NCBI RefSeq assembly: GCF_019393635.1
Contig: NC_057865.1
Location: 303,161,885 to 303,225,884, forward strand
Origin: Dromiciops gliroides
Lineage: Eukaryota > Chordata > Mammalia > Microbiotheria > Microbiotheriidae
Direction: 5' to 3'
DNA: 64,000 bases
Within the stretch, counting starts at the first letter, position 1; every line of letters begins with the position of its first letter. Shown here piece by piece: positions 51,176 to 63,440 of the stretch. A program made the position numbers and the translations under genes. The notes under the pieces are model-generated. The model worked only from the letters and a program-made list of their open reading frames with translations. It searched no databases and was not told the DNA's origin.

Positions 51176-51349
51176 ATGTTAAATATGTGTGCTACATATA
51201 GGGCAGATGGAAAATAGACATATAGGATACATTGCTAGCAGCTGGGAGGGGAAAGGGGAAAAAAACAAGGAAAGGTCTTTGGAGAAGATAATATTTGAAC
51301 TGAGTCTGGAAAGAAGCCAGGAATTCTAAGAGGCAGAGAGGATAGTCAT

Positions 51350-52145
51350 CCGGTGCAAAGACTAGCCATCACACGGCAAAACACACAACCATATGCCACC
51401 ACACACAAAAACACACCGAAACATAAAAACACGCGCAAACACAGAGACATGACCAAACACGGAAACACACCCAAACACAGAGACACGCCCAAACACAGAG
51501 ACATGCACAAACACAGAGACACACCCAAACAGGAGACACGCCCGAACACAGAGACACATCTAAACACGAGACACACCTAGATAGGAAAACACGCCCAGAC
51601 AGGAGACATGCCAAGACACAAAACATGCCCAAACACAGAGACACACCCAAATGCAAGACATGAGACACACCAACGCACACCAATACATGAAGACACGCCC
51701 AAACAAGAGACACTCCGAAACATGTAACACACCGAAACATGAAACACGCCCAGACATGGAGACACACCAAACCACAGAAACACGCCCAGAGACACACCCA
51801 GACACGAAAACAAGCCAAGACACAAAACACGCCCAAACACTTAAACACACCCACAGAGACACACCCAAAGTGAGATGGCCAAACACAAAAACATGCCCAT
51901 ACATGAAAACACACCAAGACACAAGATATGCAAAGGCATGCCAATGCACACCAAGGCATGAAGGAACGCCAAGACATGAAGACACCCATTGACACAGAAA
52001 CACACCCAAACACGGAAACAGGGCCAAACACAAGACACACCCAGATACGAAAACAGGCCCAGACACAAGACACGCCAAGACACAAAACATGCCCAAACAG
52101 AGACACACCCAATCACGAAAGGCGCCCAAACAGGAAACACACCTG
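51350..52145. repeat. 18-bp minisatellite, array 1
   Basis: Degenerate repeats of CACGCCCAAACACAGAGA (17-18 bases), about 45 units. Because the unit is about 18 bases and lacks stops, open frames of up to 247 codons arise on the minus strand and others on the plus strand. They are repeat artefacts. Confidence 0.9.
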
Positions 52146-53406
52146 TAAAAAAAATTAATTAATTATTAGCTATTTAATCTAGTCTGAAAATTTTATATAT
52201 CTGGACTTATGAAAAATTATAATTATAAGAAAAATTATAAGTTTAGAAAAATTACAATTGGGCTGTAAATCCCATCTGGGTCGCCATTCAAATGTAAAAT
52301 ATTTTAAATGACTAGGGCTAATTTGGAGGGCTTAAAGTGACTGGAGGACTAATCTGGGGACTTTTGACTAACTGGCTATCTGACTGCTATTAATTTAGCA
52401 TGGGCCATTTATAAAGTTCCACCACACTGCTCCACTCCCCAAGTTGGTAAGCAAAGGATTAAGAAGCCACTTAACTAAATAATCAAAGCAGAGTTTATTT
52501 ATGAGATACTATTTAAAATTATGAATACAGGGAAATAAAATGCCCAACCTGACTGTGTTCCTATGGTCTCGTCCCACCTTTTGGGCCTAGAACTTTTTGA
52601 ATACAGTAAGGGCCATTGCCACCTCTTGCCTTAGGGTATGTTCCACTTTCACTACTCAGGTCATTTATTCTAACTCTGAGCCCCTTTCACTTTGTGTATC
52701 CCCCTGCTTCTAACTTTGCTCTCCTTACTGCCACCGCTGAACCCCTGTGTTTCTCTCTCACCGACCTCTCCTTCCATTCTCCTAGTGCTCCACTGTCCTT
52801 CTCTGTTCTTTTTGTCTCATCAGCCCCCCTGCTCTGTATTGGCCTCTGTCCCTTCTTGCTCTTAGCTTTTTCTCCTTCCCCTGTCTCTTAGTGCTCCAGC
52901 CTTTCTGCTCTCTGAATCTCGTCAGCCCCCCTTAATCTTGTCCACCAGCCTCTCTTCCCATCTAACTCCCAGGTCTAGATACATCTTTCTTCTCCCCACT
53001 CAAATCTCAGGGCTTTTTGTGCCCCCATACACACCAAGCTAATCTGCCAGCCATGGCTGTGGCTGGAGGGGTGGGGGTACGCTCGAGCCTCCCATGCATA
53101 CCACACCCAGGGCTCCAGGGGCCTGTGCTCCTGCTGTGCACCTGGGACCTCGGCATGGGCTATGCCAGAGCCACGCCTGGACGAGCCCAGTATCTCCCGG
53201 ATAGCTCCCCTCAGGGTGGAGGGAGCTTGGGATCCCTCCCCCAGCTGTCTGACCTGGCGTCTTGTACAGCCCATGAGGCTTTTTGGCTCGGCTGAAGCAG
53301 AGGGGGAGGGGCACCAACACCTCCCACATAGAAGAGACCCTGAGGGCCTAAGGCTTTCTAATCTCAGCCCAAATGTACAGTCCCCAAGTCAAAATAAATT
53401 TCCACA
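52146..53406 (-). mobile_element. ERV LTR with adjoining primer-site region (fossil)
   Basis: Separates the two minisatellite arrays. On the minus strand it runs TGTGGAAATTT... to ...TTTTACA (53406 to about 52293). It includes 'AATAAACTCTGC', typical of an LTR poly(A) region, and is followed by 'TGGCGACCCAGATGGGA' (about 52271-52287), which looks like a primer-binding site. Only a short internal stub remains (to 52146). Family not assigned; no clear target duplication. Confidence 0.55.
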
Positions 53407-53705
53407 TGCTCAAACATGAAACAAGGCCAAACACAGAGACACGCCCAATCACAGGGACATGTCCAAACACAGAGACACATCCAGACACACAAAACATGCC
53501 AAATCACGGAGACACTCCCAAACATGAAACCATGCCCAGACATGAGACACGCCAAGGCACGAGACATGCCAAGACACAAAGACTGGCCCAAACATGAAAC
53601 ACGCCCAAACACAGACATGCCAAGACATGATACATTCCAAGACACAAGACTCACCAAGGCACACCAAGACACGAAGACACGCCAGGACACAAAGACATGG
53701 CATCA
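53407..53705. repeat. 18-bp minisatellite, array 2
   Basis: Same unit as 51350-52145, about 17 units. Probably one original array split by the LTR element. Confidence 0.9.
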
Positions 53706-53741
53706 CAGGCCAAAACATGGCATAAAATCTAGATTATCTAG

Positions 53742-54150
53742 ATTTGTGTACAATGTTCTCCTGGTTCTGCTCATCTCACTCAGCATCAATTCATGCAAGT
53801 CCTTCCATGTTTCTCTGAAATCTGCCTGCTCAGCGTTTCTTACAGCACAATAGTATTCAGGGATAAGATGTATCTAAAAGGACTTAGGGGCTCACGTTGC
53901 TACTTAGCTGTAATGAATGAAACCAATGCCTTTTTTATTATTATTTTCTAGTTACATGTAGAGATAGTTTTCAACATTTGTTTTTATAGGATTTCCTCCT
54001 CTCCCTTCCCTCTCCCTAAGACAGCAAGCAATCTGATATAGGTTATATAACATTAAATATATTTCTGCATTGCTGTTGCTGCTGCCTGCTGCTAAAGAAG
54101 AATCAGAGCAAAAGGGAAAAACCTCAAAAAAGAAAACCAAAAAAGTAGAA
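53742..54150 (-). mobile_element. Old L1 3' end
   Basis: ORF2 C-terminal end at 53742-53860 ('tggttctgctcatctcactc'), a short gap, then 3' UTR and tail at about 53930-54145. More diverged than the L1s at 26.5 and 47.8 kb. Confidence 0.7.
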
Positions 54151-55840
54151 ATCACATGTTCGACACATATATGTTAAAAGAGAGGCAACAATGGTATAAT
54201 GGAAAGATTAAATACTCAGAATCCAAAGACCTGTGTTCATGTTCTCACTTGATCACTGACTTAAGCTTATGACCTTCACAGAACTTTCGTGAGGTTCAGT
54301 TTCCTTATATTCTCAAAAGGTTTAGAGCTGGAAGGAAATTTAAGTGATTAAACAGTCTGACTTCTGCATTCTAACAGTGCAGACCTTGTAATCCAAAGTA
54401 ATTTTTACACGGTGACTCAGGAAATAGGTACCAGGACTGAGATTCAAACCTAGGTACCATGATTTCAAACAGAGGGCTTTTTATCAATATCTAGATGTCC
54501 TCTTCCACTAAACTGATATCTTACTAAATGGGAATGACAACAGGGCTTTTGGGAAGAAAGCATTTTGTAAGATGTAAAATGATGTAGAAATATAAACGAT
54601 AAAAATAAAGTAGGAAGATTCTTAAGTTCATTCCAGAGTTCAGTGAATTCTAGGAAGGGAAAAAAAAGAAAATTTTCACTGTATATCTAACTGTAGGCTG
54701 TGTTTTACTTTTACTTCTTTGCTCAACCTCAGGGAGCTAATGAAAGTTTGTCTCTTAAAGGAACGAGAGACAACAGAACATCCTCTCTACTTTTCTATAC
54801 TGGGCTTTTAGTTCCTTTACAATTTTTCTCCTGAACATGAACTGATCTTCAAATCCCTCTTCTAGCTTTTGTTGAACACTGTTCTGACAACTGATGTATG
54901 AGCTCTTTAGTTATTTAATTCATAAATGGGCAGAGGAAAGAAGAAAAGGAACCAGAAGCAGTCTAATCATCAGAAGAAGGTTTGCCCATTGTTACCAGGT
55001 TTCTGTTTCTTGCTCCACACACCCTGATACTATGGCTGCTTTTAATATACTATACTAAGGGAATGAATGGATGATTCATGGGTAGTTGTTGTTTTTTTTT
55101 TTCACCAAGACCCAGTTGTCTTCTGTGCTATATGTGAATTTTAACAGTGACAAATGGCCTTCTTGACCACTTGAAAATAATGAATATTTTAAATTAATTT
55201 CCTTTATCAGCACACGTGTAATTTCCCTAATACATGTTAATACAGATGGTTTATGGGGGGAGGGAATCACTAATAATGAAAGTCATAGGACTTGTTCTGG
55301 GTCTCAGTTCTTGAATAAGGGTAAAACTAGTACAGAAGTAGGGGAAATTTTTTAGCATGAGTGTCTTGGAAAAAAATAGATTTGAGGGATCTCAGGGGTT
55401 GTTTAGTTCCTTTCTACCAGAAGTTTTGAAACAGGTTGAAGGTTTTGTCCAAGTTTCTGTAAAGTATATTCTTATTCAAGTAGCAGTCAGACCAGCTGAC
55501 CTCAGACATCCTTTTCCCCCATTTTAATTCTTCAATTTAATGATACTTTGGGTAATCCACTGAAAACTGAAAAGAAATTTGCATACTAGTTCAAACAGCC
55601 CCTTAAAGTGGAAGAAATGGGTTCAGAGAAGGGCAGTGACTCGCCCATGGTCACATAGTAGTCAGAATAGTGTGGAGCAGAAAAACAGAATCACAGAAGC
55701 TCAAAGGAATCCGATCCAAACCATCCCTAAACAGGAATCCTCTTGACAGCATACCTCATCAGTGGATGCCCAGACTCTGTAGATATCTCTTTTTTATACA
55801 ATATGACTAATATGGATTGCACATGTATAACCTAGATCAG
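54151..55840. other. Intergenic; MIR relics only
   Basis: MIR-like pieces at about 54190-54490 (both orientations) and 55600-55680 ('cagtgactcgcccatggtca'). No open frame or RNA gene can be supported. Confidence 0.5.
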
Positions 55841-57396
55841 AAGGAGTTAAAAGTCAAGAAATAGGCTAGTAAAATGAGCCAACACAAAAAATACTGATCC
55901 TAAAAAGTTTTTTCGGTGACAAGGAAGATCAAAAGACACCCTCAGAAGAAGATAACAAGGTTTCTCAAACCATAGCATATTTATATCAACAACCAGGGTA
56001 GGGATGGTGATCCTGGGAGAAGAAAAACTATTAGAGGCAGGAATAATGCCAAAAGCAAAAAAGTTACAAATAAACATGAAAGAAAAGTCAACAGAAATTA
56101 AAAAGTAGGAATAGGACCAGGGTAGCACAAGGGGCTGAGGCCACTAAAAATAGAGGCAAGGATAGTGAACTGTCCACCCTGGAAGCAGTGCCCCACTTTA
56201 AGAAGAAGTTAAAAGTCAAGAAATACGCTGGTAAAATGAGCAAACAGGAAAAAAAATGCTGACCCTAGAATGCTTCTATGGTGACAAGGAAGATTGAAAT
56301 ATACATTCAAAAGAAAACAAAGTCAAAGCTCCTACATCCAAAGCTTATAAGAAAAATATGAATTAGTCTCAGGCTATGGAAGTACTCAAAAAGGACTTTG
56401 AAGGTAAAGTAAGAGAGTTAGAAAGAAAAATGGAAAGAGAAATGAGAGTGATGCAGGAAAGTCATGAAAAAAAAGTCAACAGCTCGAAAAGCCAAATTGG
56501 CCAAATGGAAAAGGAGGTACAAAAGCTCTCTGAAGAAAATAATTGCTTAAGAATTAGGATTGTACAAATTGAAGTTAATGACTTTATGAGAAATCAAGAC
56601 GCAATAAAGCAAAACCGAAAGAATGAAAAAAAGAGGACAATTGGAAAAACAACTGACCTGGAAAATAGATGCAGGAGAGATAATTTGAAATAATTTGAAA
56701 ATTATTAGACTACCTGAAATCCATGATTAAAAAAAGAGCCTGGACATCATCTTCCAAAAGAGTGTCAGGGAAAATTGCCCTAATAAAATAGAATAAAATA
56801 GAAATCGAAAGAATCCATTGATCACCTCCTGAAAGAGATCCCAAAATGAAAACCTCTAGGAAATATTGTGGTCAAATTCCAGAACTCCTAGGTCAATGAG
56901 AAAATATTGCAAGCACCCAGAAAGAAACAATTCAAGTATTGTGGAGCCACAGTCTTGTTAACAAGACCTAGCAATTTCTACATAAAAGGATTGGAGGGCT
57001 TGGAATGTGATATTCCAGAAGGGAAAGGAACTGGGATTACAACCAAGAATCACCTACCCAGCAAAACTGAGTATAATCCTTCAGGGGGTTAAATGGGAAT
57101 TGAATGAAAGAGAGGACTTTCAGGTATTCTTGATGAAAAGACCTGAGCTGAATAGAAAATTTGGCTTTCAAATATAAGGACCTAGAGAAGTATAAAAAGG
57201 CAAACAGGAAAAAAGAAATCATAAGGGGTATTAAAAGGTTAAACTGTTTAGATTTCTACATGGGAAGATGATACTTGTAACTCATAGGAACTTTATCATT
57301 ATTAGGGTAGCTGAATGAAGTATAGTTAGAGAGCACAGGTGTTAGTTGAATATGAAGTGATGATATATTTTTTTTAATTTAAAATTTTTTTAAACT

Positions 57397-57495
57397 TTTT
57401 GCAGGGCAATGAGGGTTAAGTGACTTGCCCAGGGTCACACAGCTAGTTAGGTGTCCAAGGCCAGTGCTTTATCCGCTGCGCCACCTAGCTGCCCC
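57397..57495 (-). mobile_element. WSINE1-like SINE, internally deleted
   Basis: Minus-strand copy lacking part of the middle, lying 30 bases from an oppositely oriented SINE. Confidence 0.8.
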
Positions 57496-57524
57496 TGGAT
57501 GATATCTTTAAAAAATTAAATTAA

Positions 57525-57671
57525 GGGGGGCGGCTAGATGGCGCAGTGGATAGAGCACTGGCCCTGGAGTCAGGAGGACCTGAGTTCAAATCCGGCCTCA
57601 GACACTTAACACTTACTAGCTGTGTGACCCTGGGCAAGTCACTTAACCCCAATTGCCTCACCAAAAAAAAA
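57525..57671 (+). mobile_element. WSINE1-like SINE
   Basis: Close to the consensus. Flanked by 'aaaattaaattaagg' on both sides (about 57511 and 57670), forming an inverted pair with the previous SINE. Confidence 0.92.
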
Positions 57672-58386
57672 AATTAAATTAAGGGATGAGAAGAATGCAC
57701 TGGAAGAAAGGGAAAGGGAGAGGTGGAATGAGGTACTGTATCTCACATAAAAGAAGCAAGAAAAAGCTTATGGAGTGGAGGGGAAGATGGGGGATATATG
57801 GGGGAGGGAGTCTTACTCTCATCAAAATGGGCTCAAAGAAAGAATGGAGGGCAGACTGCAGGAGGGGGTAGTCAAAAGCAAAACACTTTGGAGGAGGGAT
57901 AGGATGAAAGAAGATAGAAAATAGAGTAAATGTCATGGGGGAGGGAATAGAATGGAAGGAAGTACAGTTAGAAATAGTAACTGTGAAAATTTGAAGCAAG
58001 TTTGTTTGATAGGCCTCAGTTCTCAAGCAGATATGGAACTGAATCAAATTTATTAAATAAGAACCATTCCCCAATTGTTAGATGATCAAAAGACATGAAG
58101 TTTTCAGATGAAATAATCAAAGCTATCAAATATTCTAATTGACTATTGATTGGAGAGATTCAAGTCAAAACAATTTTGGGTACCACCTCATACCCATTGG
58201 ATTGGATAATAGGACCGCAGAGGGAAATGACAAATGTTCTGGGTGGTATGGGGAAAATGAGACATTAATACACTCTTGGTAAAGTTGTAAACTGATTAAA
58301 ACATTCTGTACAGCAATTTGGAACTATGGCCAACCATGCATACTCTGACCTAGCAATACTAAATTGGTATCCAAAAAGAGATTTTA

Positions 58387-58577
58387 GGGGGCAGCTAGGT
58401 GGTGCAGTGGATAAAGCATGGGCCCTGGATTCAGGAGGACCCGAGTTCAAATCTGTTCTCAGACACTTGACACTTACCAGATGTGTGACCCTAGACAAAT
58501 CACTTAACCCTCCTTGCCCCGCAAAAAACAAACAAAACAACAACAACAAAAACAAACCAAAAACCAAAAACAAAAAG
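58387..58577 (+). mobile_element. WSINE1-like SINE with (CAAAA)n tail
   Basis: Plus-strand copy with a long A/C-rich tail; 'agagatttta' / 'aaaagattttta' flank it. Confidence 0.88.
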
Positions 58578-59120
58578 ATTTTTAAAAGTTTAATTCAAAA
58601 TTGGGGAGATGCCCATTAACTGGGGAATAGATGAACAAATTGTGGGATGAGAGATAGTGCTATAAGAAATGATGAGCTGGATGCTATCAGAAAAACCTGG
58701 AAAGACTTACATGAGCTGATGTAACGTGAAATGTACTGTATACAAAATAACAGCAATATTGTAAGATGATCTGCTGTGAATGACTTAGTTATTTTCAGCA
58801 ACACAATGATCCAAAATGACTCTGAAGAACTTATGAAAAATGCAGTCCATCTACAGAGAAAGAACTGATGGTATCTGAATACAGATTGAAGCATGATTTT
58901 TTGTTAGTTCCTTCTAAAGTTTTTTTTGTCTGTTTTCTTTCATAATCTGACTAATGTGGAAATGTTTTGCATTACTTATATGGAATTACTTAAGTTCCTA
59001 AAGGGGGTGGGGAGTGAGGGAAGAAGGGAATTTAGAACACAAAGCTTTAAAAATTGATGTTAAAAATTGTTTTTACATGTAATTTGAAAAAAATAAAACT
59101 CTAAATAAAAAAAAGCTAAA

Positions 59121-59608
59121 TTATGTTCCTAATTCATTGTTTAAGAATACAAAAAACTAGTTAGCTAGCATTTAGAAGAAACCAGGACCTAATAAAATTA
59201 TTTGGTACAACCCCTTCAGTTTATAGAGGAGGCTGAGCCCTAGAAAAGAGAGTGGCTTAGCCAAGCTCACTGAGGTAGTTAGAAGCCCAGATGAGCTTCT
59301 ATTTTATCCCATGCCCTTAACTCCAGTGCTTTCACCTCTTTGGAGACAACAAAATAATAGCATGTGTACTGCTGTGAGTCTCCAACTTCTAGATGCTAGT
59401 GGTACTCTTGCCTCCATTTTTCAGAAGATAAGAGTGAGGCCTACAAAGGAGAAGTGTCTTGCTCAAGATTACAAAGCTTGTAAGTGGCAGTGTTGGAATT
59501 TAATTTCAACAGTTTAGTGTCTTGCTTGTTGGGATGAGGTTCAGTTGCCTGAAAGTTCACTTAAATGGCATATATTTTTTCAATACCACATGAACAAGTT
59601 AGGGCTTT
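59121..59608. other. Intergenic; MIR relics
   Basis: Two minus-strand MIR-like fragments at about 59200-59310 and 59405-59510 ('agaagtgtcttgctcaagat'). Nothing else seen. Confidence 0.45.
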
Positions 59609-59622
59609 ATACCATCATTTCT

Positions 59623-59790
59623 TTTTTTTTTCCTTTTTTTTTTTTTTTTTTTAGTGAGGCAATTGGGGTTAAGTGACTTGCCCAGGGTCACACAGCTAGT
59701 TAAGTATTTAAGTGTCCAAGGCTGGATTTGAACTCAGGTACTCCTGACTCCAGGGCCCGTGCTCTATCCCCTGCGCCACCTAGCTGCCCC
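59623..59790 (-). mobile_element. WSINE1-like SINE
   Basis: Minus-strand copy with the target duplication 'ataccatcatttct' at 59609-59622 and 59792-59805. Confidence 0.93.
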
Positions 59791-59959
59791 TATACCATCA
59801 TTTCTTAACAAACTTCCCACTGGTCCTAGAGTTTTACTCCAAATACCAAATAATTTTGAATGGAAAAAGAAATTATAAGTGATAAACATTTTCCACATAA
59901 AAAAGGGTTGGGGGAATTCCGCATCATTTTCCAGAGTCCATGGACAATTTCAAACAATC

Positions 59960-60685
59960 ACCACTTCACTAATATGAGCAGCCTGGCCTTGTGGACAGAG
60001 TAGTAGACTTAGAGTTAGGAAGATCTGGGTTCCAATCCAGCCTATAACACTTACTAGTGTTAAGGGCTAAAATTCTAGCTAGTCTGTCTAAAATATCCAA
60101 TGAGTGGTCGCCAATAAATTACAAGCTTGAGCAAGAGTTAGACTTTTAAGCATTTATTAAGGAGAATAAGAATTTGGTAAAGAGAGAGAGAAAGGCCTAG
60201 ATCCCTATCTATTAAAGGGGGAGCACATTTCTAGCTCCGCTCTCCACCAGAGTCCAGAGGAAAGAGCCTGAGACCAAGCGCCAGTCTCTTCCTTCCTCCT
60301 CCCACTAGCCCGGGTCACTTCCTTTTCCAAAGAAAAGACTCCTGGTCTTGCCCTCAAAGACCTTCGCTTCATGGGCGGAACTCTTCTACAGTAAGTCTCC
60401 AGCAGGTGGCGTCATTCCAATCGTTACACTAGTTTATGTAACCTGTCATGATTCTGTGTCTGACTTCCAGGCAACCTGGTAGAATTCACAATGAAGACCT
60501 ACAGAATACTTCAAGTGCCTCCTGTGAAAGAAAGTAAACCTGGTTTCAGTTAGAGAATATCATGCCCGACTAGGAAGGTATCATGGTGAAGGGGGATGGA
60601 ATTTAGATTTGGAGTCCAAGGACCCGGATTCAAATTCTGACTCTTACACTTGGTTACTCATGTGATCTTGAACAAAGCTCTTAAG
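59960..60685 (+). mobile_element. MIR-type SINEs, one split by an LTR
   Basis: A MIR-type SINE from about 59970 ('cctggccttgtggacagagt') is cut by the LTR at 60058 and continues at 60433. A second one spans about 60580-60685 ('ttggagtccaaggacccgga'). Confidence 0.6.
60058..60428 (-). mobile_element. Solo ERV LTR (fossil)
   Basis: A 371-bp LTR with TG...CA ends and the 4-bp duplication 'ctag' (60054-60057 and 60429-60432). On the minus strand it starts TGTAACGATTGGAATGACG and has AATAAATGCTT near its end, so it is oriented leftward. No coding part. Confidence 0.85.
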
Positions 60686-60895
60686 TGGTACAGGAGACAG
60701 ATCACTGGACCTGGAGTCAGGAAGACCCAAATTCAAATCCTACCTCAAATACTTATTAGCTCGTGATCTCTGCAAGTCACTTAACCTGTCTCAGTTTTCT
60801 CATCTGTAAAATAAGCATGACAGTATGTACCTCAAAGGGTTGTTGTGAGGATAAACTGAGATAATAAATTAAAGTATTTTGCAATTCTTAAAGCA

Positions 60896-60938
<43 letters not shown>

Positions 60939-60965
60939 CGCTGGCTATTACTATTATTATTACAT
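60686..60965 (+). mobile_element. Full-length CORE-SINE with (TG)n
   Basis: Head 'gtggtacaggagacagatca', CORE 'ctgcaagtcacttaacctgt', 3' end 'attactattattattac'. A (TG)n(CG)n run interrupts it at about 60899-60940. Confidence 0.7.
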
Positions 60966-61028
60966 CACTCTACCTTTCTGGTATTCATTTTCCTCATCTA
61001 TAAAATAAGGGAGCTGGACATGATTTAA

Positions 61029-61175
61029 TTTTTTTTTTAAGTGAGGCAATTGGGGTTAAGTGACTTGCCCAGGGTCACACAGCTAGTAAGTGTTAAGTGT
61101 CTGAGGCCGGATTTGAACTCAGGTACTCCTGACTCCAGGGCTGGTGCTCTATCCACTGCGCCACCTAGCTGCCCC
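61029..61175 (-). mobile_element. WSINE1-like SINE
   Basis: Minus-strand copy with the target duplication 'agctggacatgatttaa' at 61012-61028 and 61176-61192. Close to consensus. Confidence 0.95.
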
Positions 61176-61192
61176 AGCTGGACATGATTTAA

Positions 61193-62553
61193 AAGGTTTC
61201 CTCTGGCTTTAAATTTGTGATCCTTAGCCAAGATGCAGAGATTTCCATTTGTAGAAGGGAGTTTCCAAATGAGGAGTTTTCCCAACCTTCCCTTAATTTG
61301 ACATTTGTATCACTAATAAATGAATTGAAAGTAAAGAAATGGGGTCTATCATCTGTCTCACAGCAATATATACAGATAAAAATATATATGTTATTCAGTC
61401 ATTTTAGATATATGTATATGTGTGAATACACACATGTGTGTGTGTGTGTGCATTTCCACTGAAAAAGGCTCCCCGTATTTCTTTGTATGGAGAGAGGGGA
61501 TAATTTTTCATAAGAAAAGCCCATGAAGTCCCAGTGACAACCTTTTTCAAGAGAGATGCTTACAGGACTGAGAATTCAGCCTTATAAGAATGAGCTGAAC
61601 TCAAAGTCAATGACTTTAAATGTTTACTCCATAAGAGGAAGGATGACTCAGTGTCCAGAATTTTATTTCTCCTTTTTTTTTTTACAATTTAAAAAACTAT
61701 GAGATACAAGTATTATGACACAAAAACATAAATATAAAATAATGAAAAAATGACAAATACAAATTGCCAGCAGAGAAAACCTCAGATCTCATTGCAAAAC
61801 ACGGAAATCATACAAAAGTACTGGAAAAAGCCATTGCATTTATTTTTATGACATAGAAATTTCCCAAGTTTCATAAGGCAAGCATAGATTTGCATCTGCA
61901 TCTATGATATGATGGGAGTGTGCTAGAAGGGGTTGCTGTTTTTGCACAGTTGGGTCCACATCTACCCATGCTTTCAGACAGGATCAGAGGTAGTACAAAA
62001 ATTGTGTAAATGAATTGTTATCTAAGATCTGGGTGTTCATTTTTATCTTTGATTGTGCTTGTATTTTTGAAATTGTGGGCTACTATCATTTGAGAATGAT
62101 TATTCTTGGTTAGGAGCAGGTGCGGCAGAAGGGGTCTAGGTTCAGTAGTTAGAAGGGATCTATTTGCTACTTGGGTAACTGAGCTGGCATTTCACCTGTA
62201 TGTCTTAATGTTCTCATCTGTAAAATAAGTGAGTTTGAACTAGATGATCTGTCTAAGATTCTTTTAAGCTTGAAATCTATAATTCCCATAGGCCCAAACA
62301 GAGGCATTCAATTGTAGAGACCTTAAAATTGATAGAGCACTGGACCTGGAGTCAGGAAGACTTGAGCTCCAATCTAGCCCCAGACACTTTCTAGCTGTGT
62401 GGCTCTGAGCAAGTCACTTAACCTCTCATCTACAAAATAGGGATAAAAATAGCAGGGTTGTGAGACCAGTTGGCCTGAACTATGGTGAATGATGAGTCTA
62501 TAAATTTAGTGAAGACTGTAGGATTTAATTTTCTTCTAAAATGTCACAATATT
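61193..62553. other. Intergenic; two MIR-type relics
   Basis: MIR-like tail at about 62155-62285 and a MIR-type SINE at about 62325-62465 ('gagcactggacctggagtca'). A TG/TA-rich tract lies at 61405-61455. No gene seen. Confidence 0.5.
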
Positions 62554-62720
62554 GGGGCAGCTAGGTGGTGTAGTGGATAGAGCACCAGCCCTGGATTCAG
62601 GAGGACTTGAGTTCAAATCTGGCCTCTGACACTTGACACTTACTAGCTGTGTGACCCTGGGCAAATTACTTAACCCCGATTGCCTCACCAAAAAACCAAA
62701 ACCAAAACCAAAACCAAAAC
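62554..62720 (+). mobile_element. WSINE1-like SINE
   Basis: Plus-strand copy with an (ACCAAA)n tail; flanks 'aaatgtcacaatatt' (62539-62553) and 'aaatgtcatgatatt' (from 62721) are a diverged target duplication. Confidence 0.92.
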
Positions 62721-63297
62721 AAATGTCATGATATTTTATCCACCCCTCCCCATCCCATTTAGTTTTGCTTGGAATTTTAACAGGACAAGCCTGAGTGTAT
62801 GTAGATACAAAATTATTCTATGATCGCTAATTTGATGTCCCTGTTGCCCCTAAATAGCATAAAACTGAAAAAATATGAACACCAAGATATTTAGAATAAT
62901 AATAATAGTCTTAATCCAGAATATCAATTCAAATTCTTGCAGCTTCTTTTATTACGGATACATTTATGTATTTAGTGAATAAATCAATATGGTATATGGT
63001 TTGCAGACTTAGACTAACCAGGCCATTCACTAGTTTTTTCTGTACAACATAAAGTAAATACCAGGTAATGATCCAATTAATATGTCCAACATACAAAGCT
63101 AAACTGAATAATAAAAGCTCTAAATAGTCCTTTTCTTCTCTTTGAATCATTTAGTTTGATGTCCTACAAACTTCTGCTTAACTTGATAAATGGTTTCATT
63201 TTGCTTAATATACAAAATTCAAGAAACGTTAATTAAACACTATTGCAATATAGTCAACCAACAAACAGGAGAGGCCTTCTATTTAAGATGGCATTGT
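62721..63297. other. Intergenic, unassigned
   Basis: AT-rich unique-looking sequence. The 73-codon minus-strand frame at 62929-63150 has no recognisable feature. Confidence 0.5.
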
Positions 63298-63440
63298 GGG
63301 GGCGGCTAGGTGGCACAGTGGATAAAGCACTGGCCCTGGATTCAGGAGTACCTGAGTTCAAATCCGGCCTCAGACCCTTGACAGTTACTAGCTGTGTGAC
63401 CCCGGGCAAGTCACTTAACCCCTATTGCCTCCCCCCAAAA
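63298..63440 (+). mobile_element. WSINE1-like SINE
   Basis: Plus-strand copy flanked by 'aagatggcatt' (63285-63295) and 'aagatggtatt' (from about 63442). Confidence 0.92.

Larger units (their letters stand above)
55841..59120 (+). mobile_element. Old internally deleted L1
   Basis: ORF1 coiled-coil coding at 56376-56693 ('LKKDFEGKVRELERKMEREM', 'KLSEENNCLRIRIVQIEVND') and degraded ORF1 to about 57240. After a G/A-rich intermediate part (57680-58060) it passes to ORF2 C-terminal sequence (58085-58760) and a 3' UTR with AATAAA and poly(A) near 59090-59115. A related ORF1 5' segment occurs twice (55844 and 56200). Much of ORF1 end and ORF2 is missing. Three SINEs are inserted. Confidence 0.65.

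Noticed and set aside
51369-52129. Minus-strand open frames of up to 247 codons rich in Cys, Val, Trp
   Set aside because: Product of the stop-free 18-bp minisatellite; other frames of the same array are also open.
51350-52145. CRISPR-like repeat array
   Set aside because: Units are contiguous and degenerate with no spacers, and this is an animal genome.
57525-57610. tRNA genes at SINE heads
   Set aside because: The tRNA-related heads belong to SINEs with tails and target duplications; none reads as a complete tRNA.
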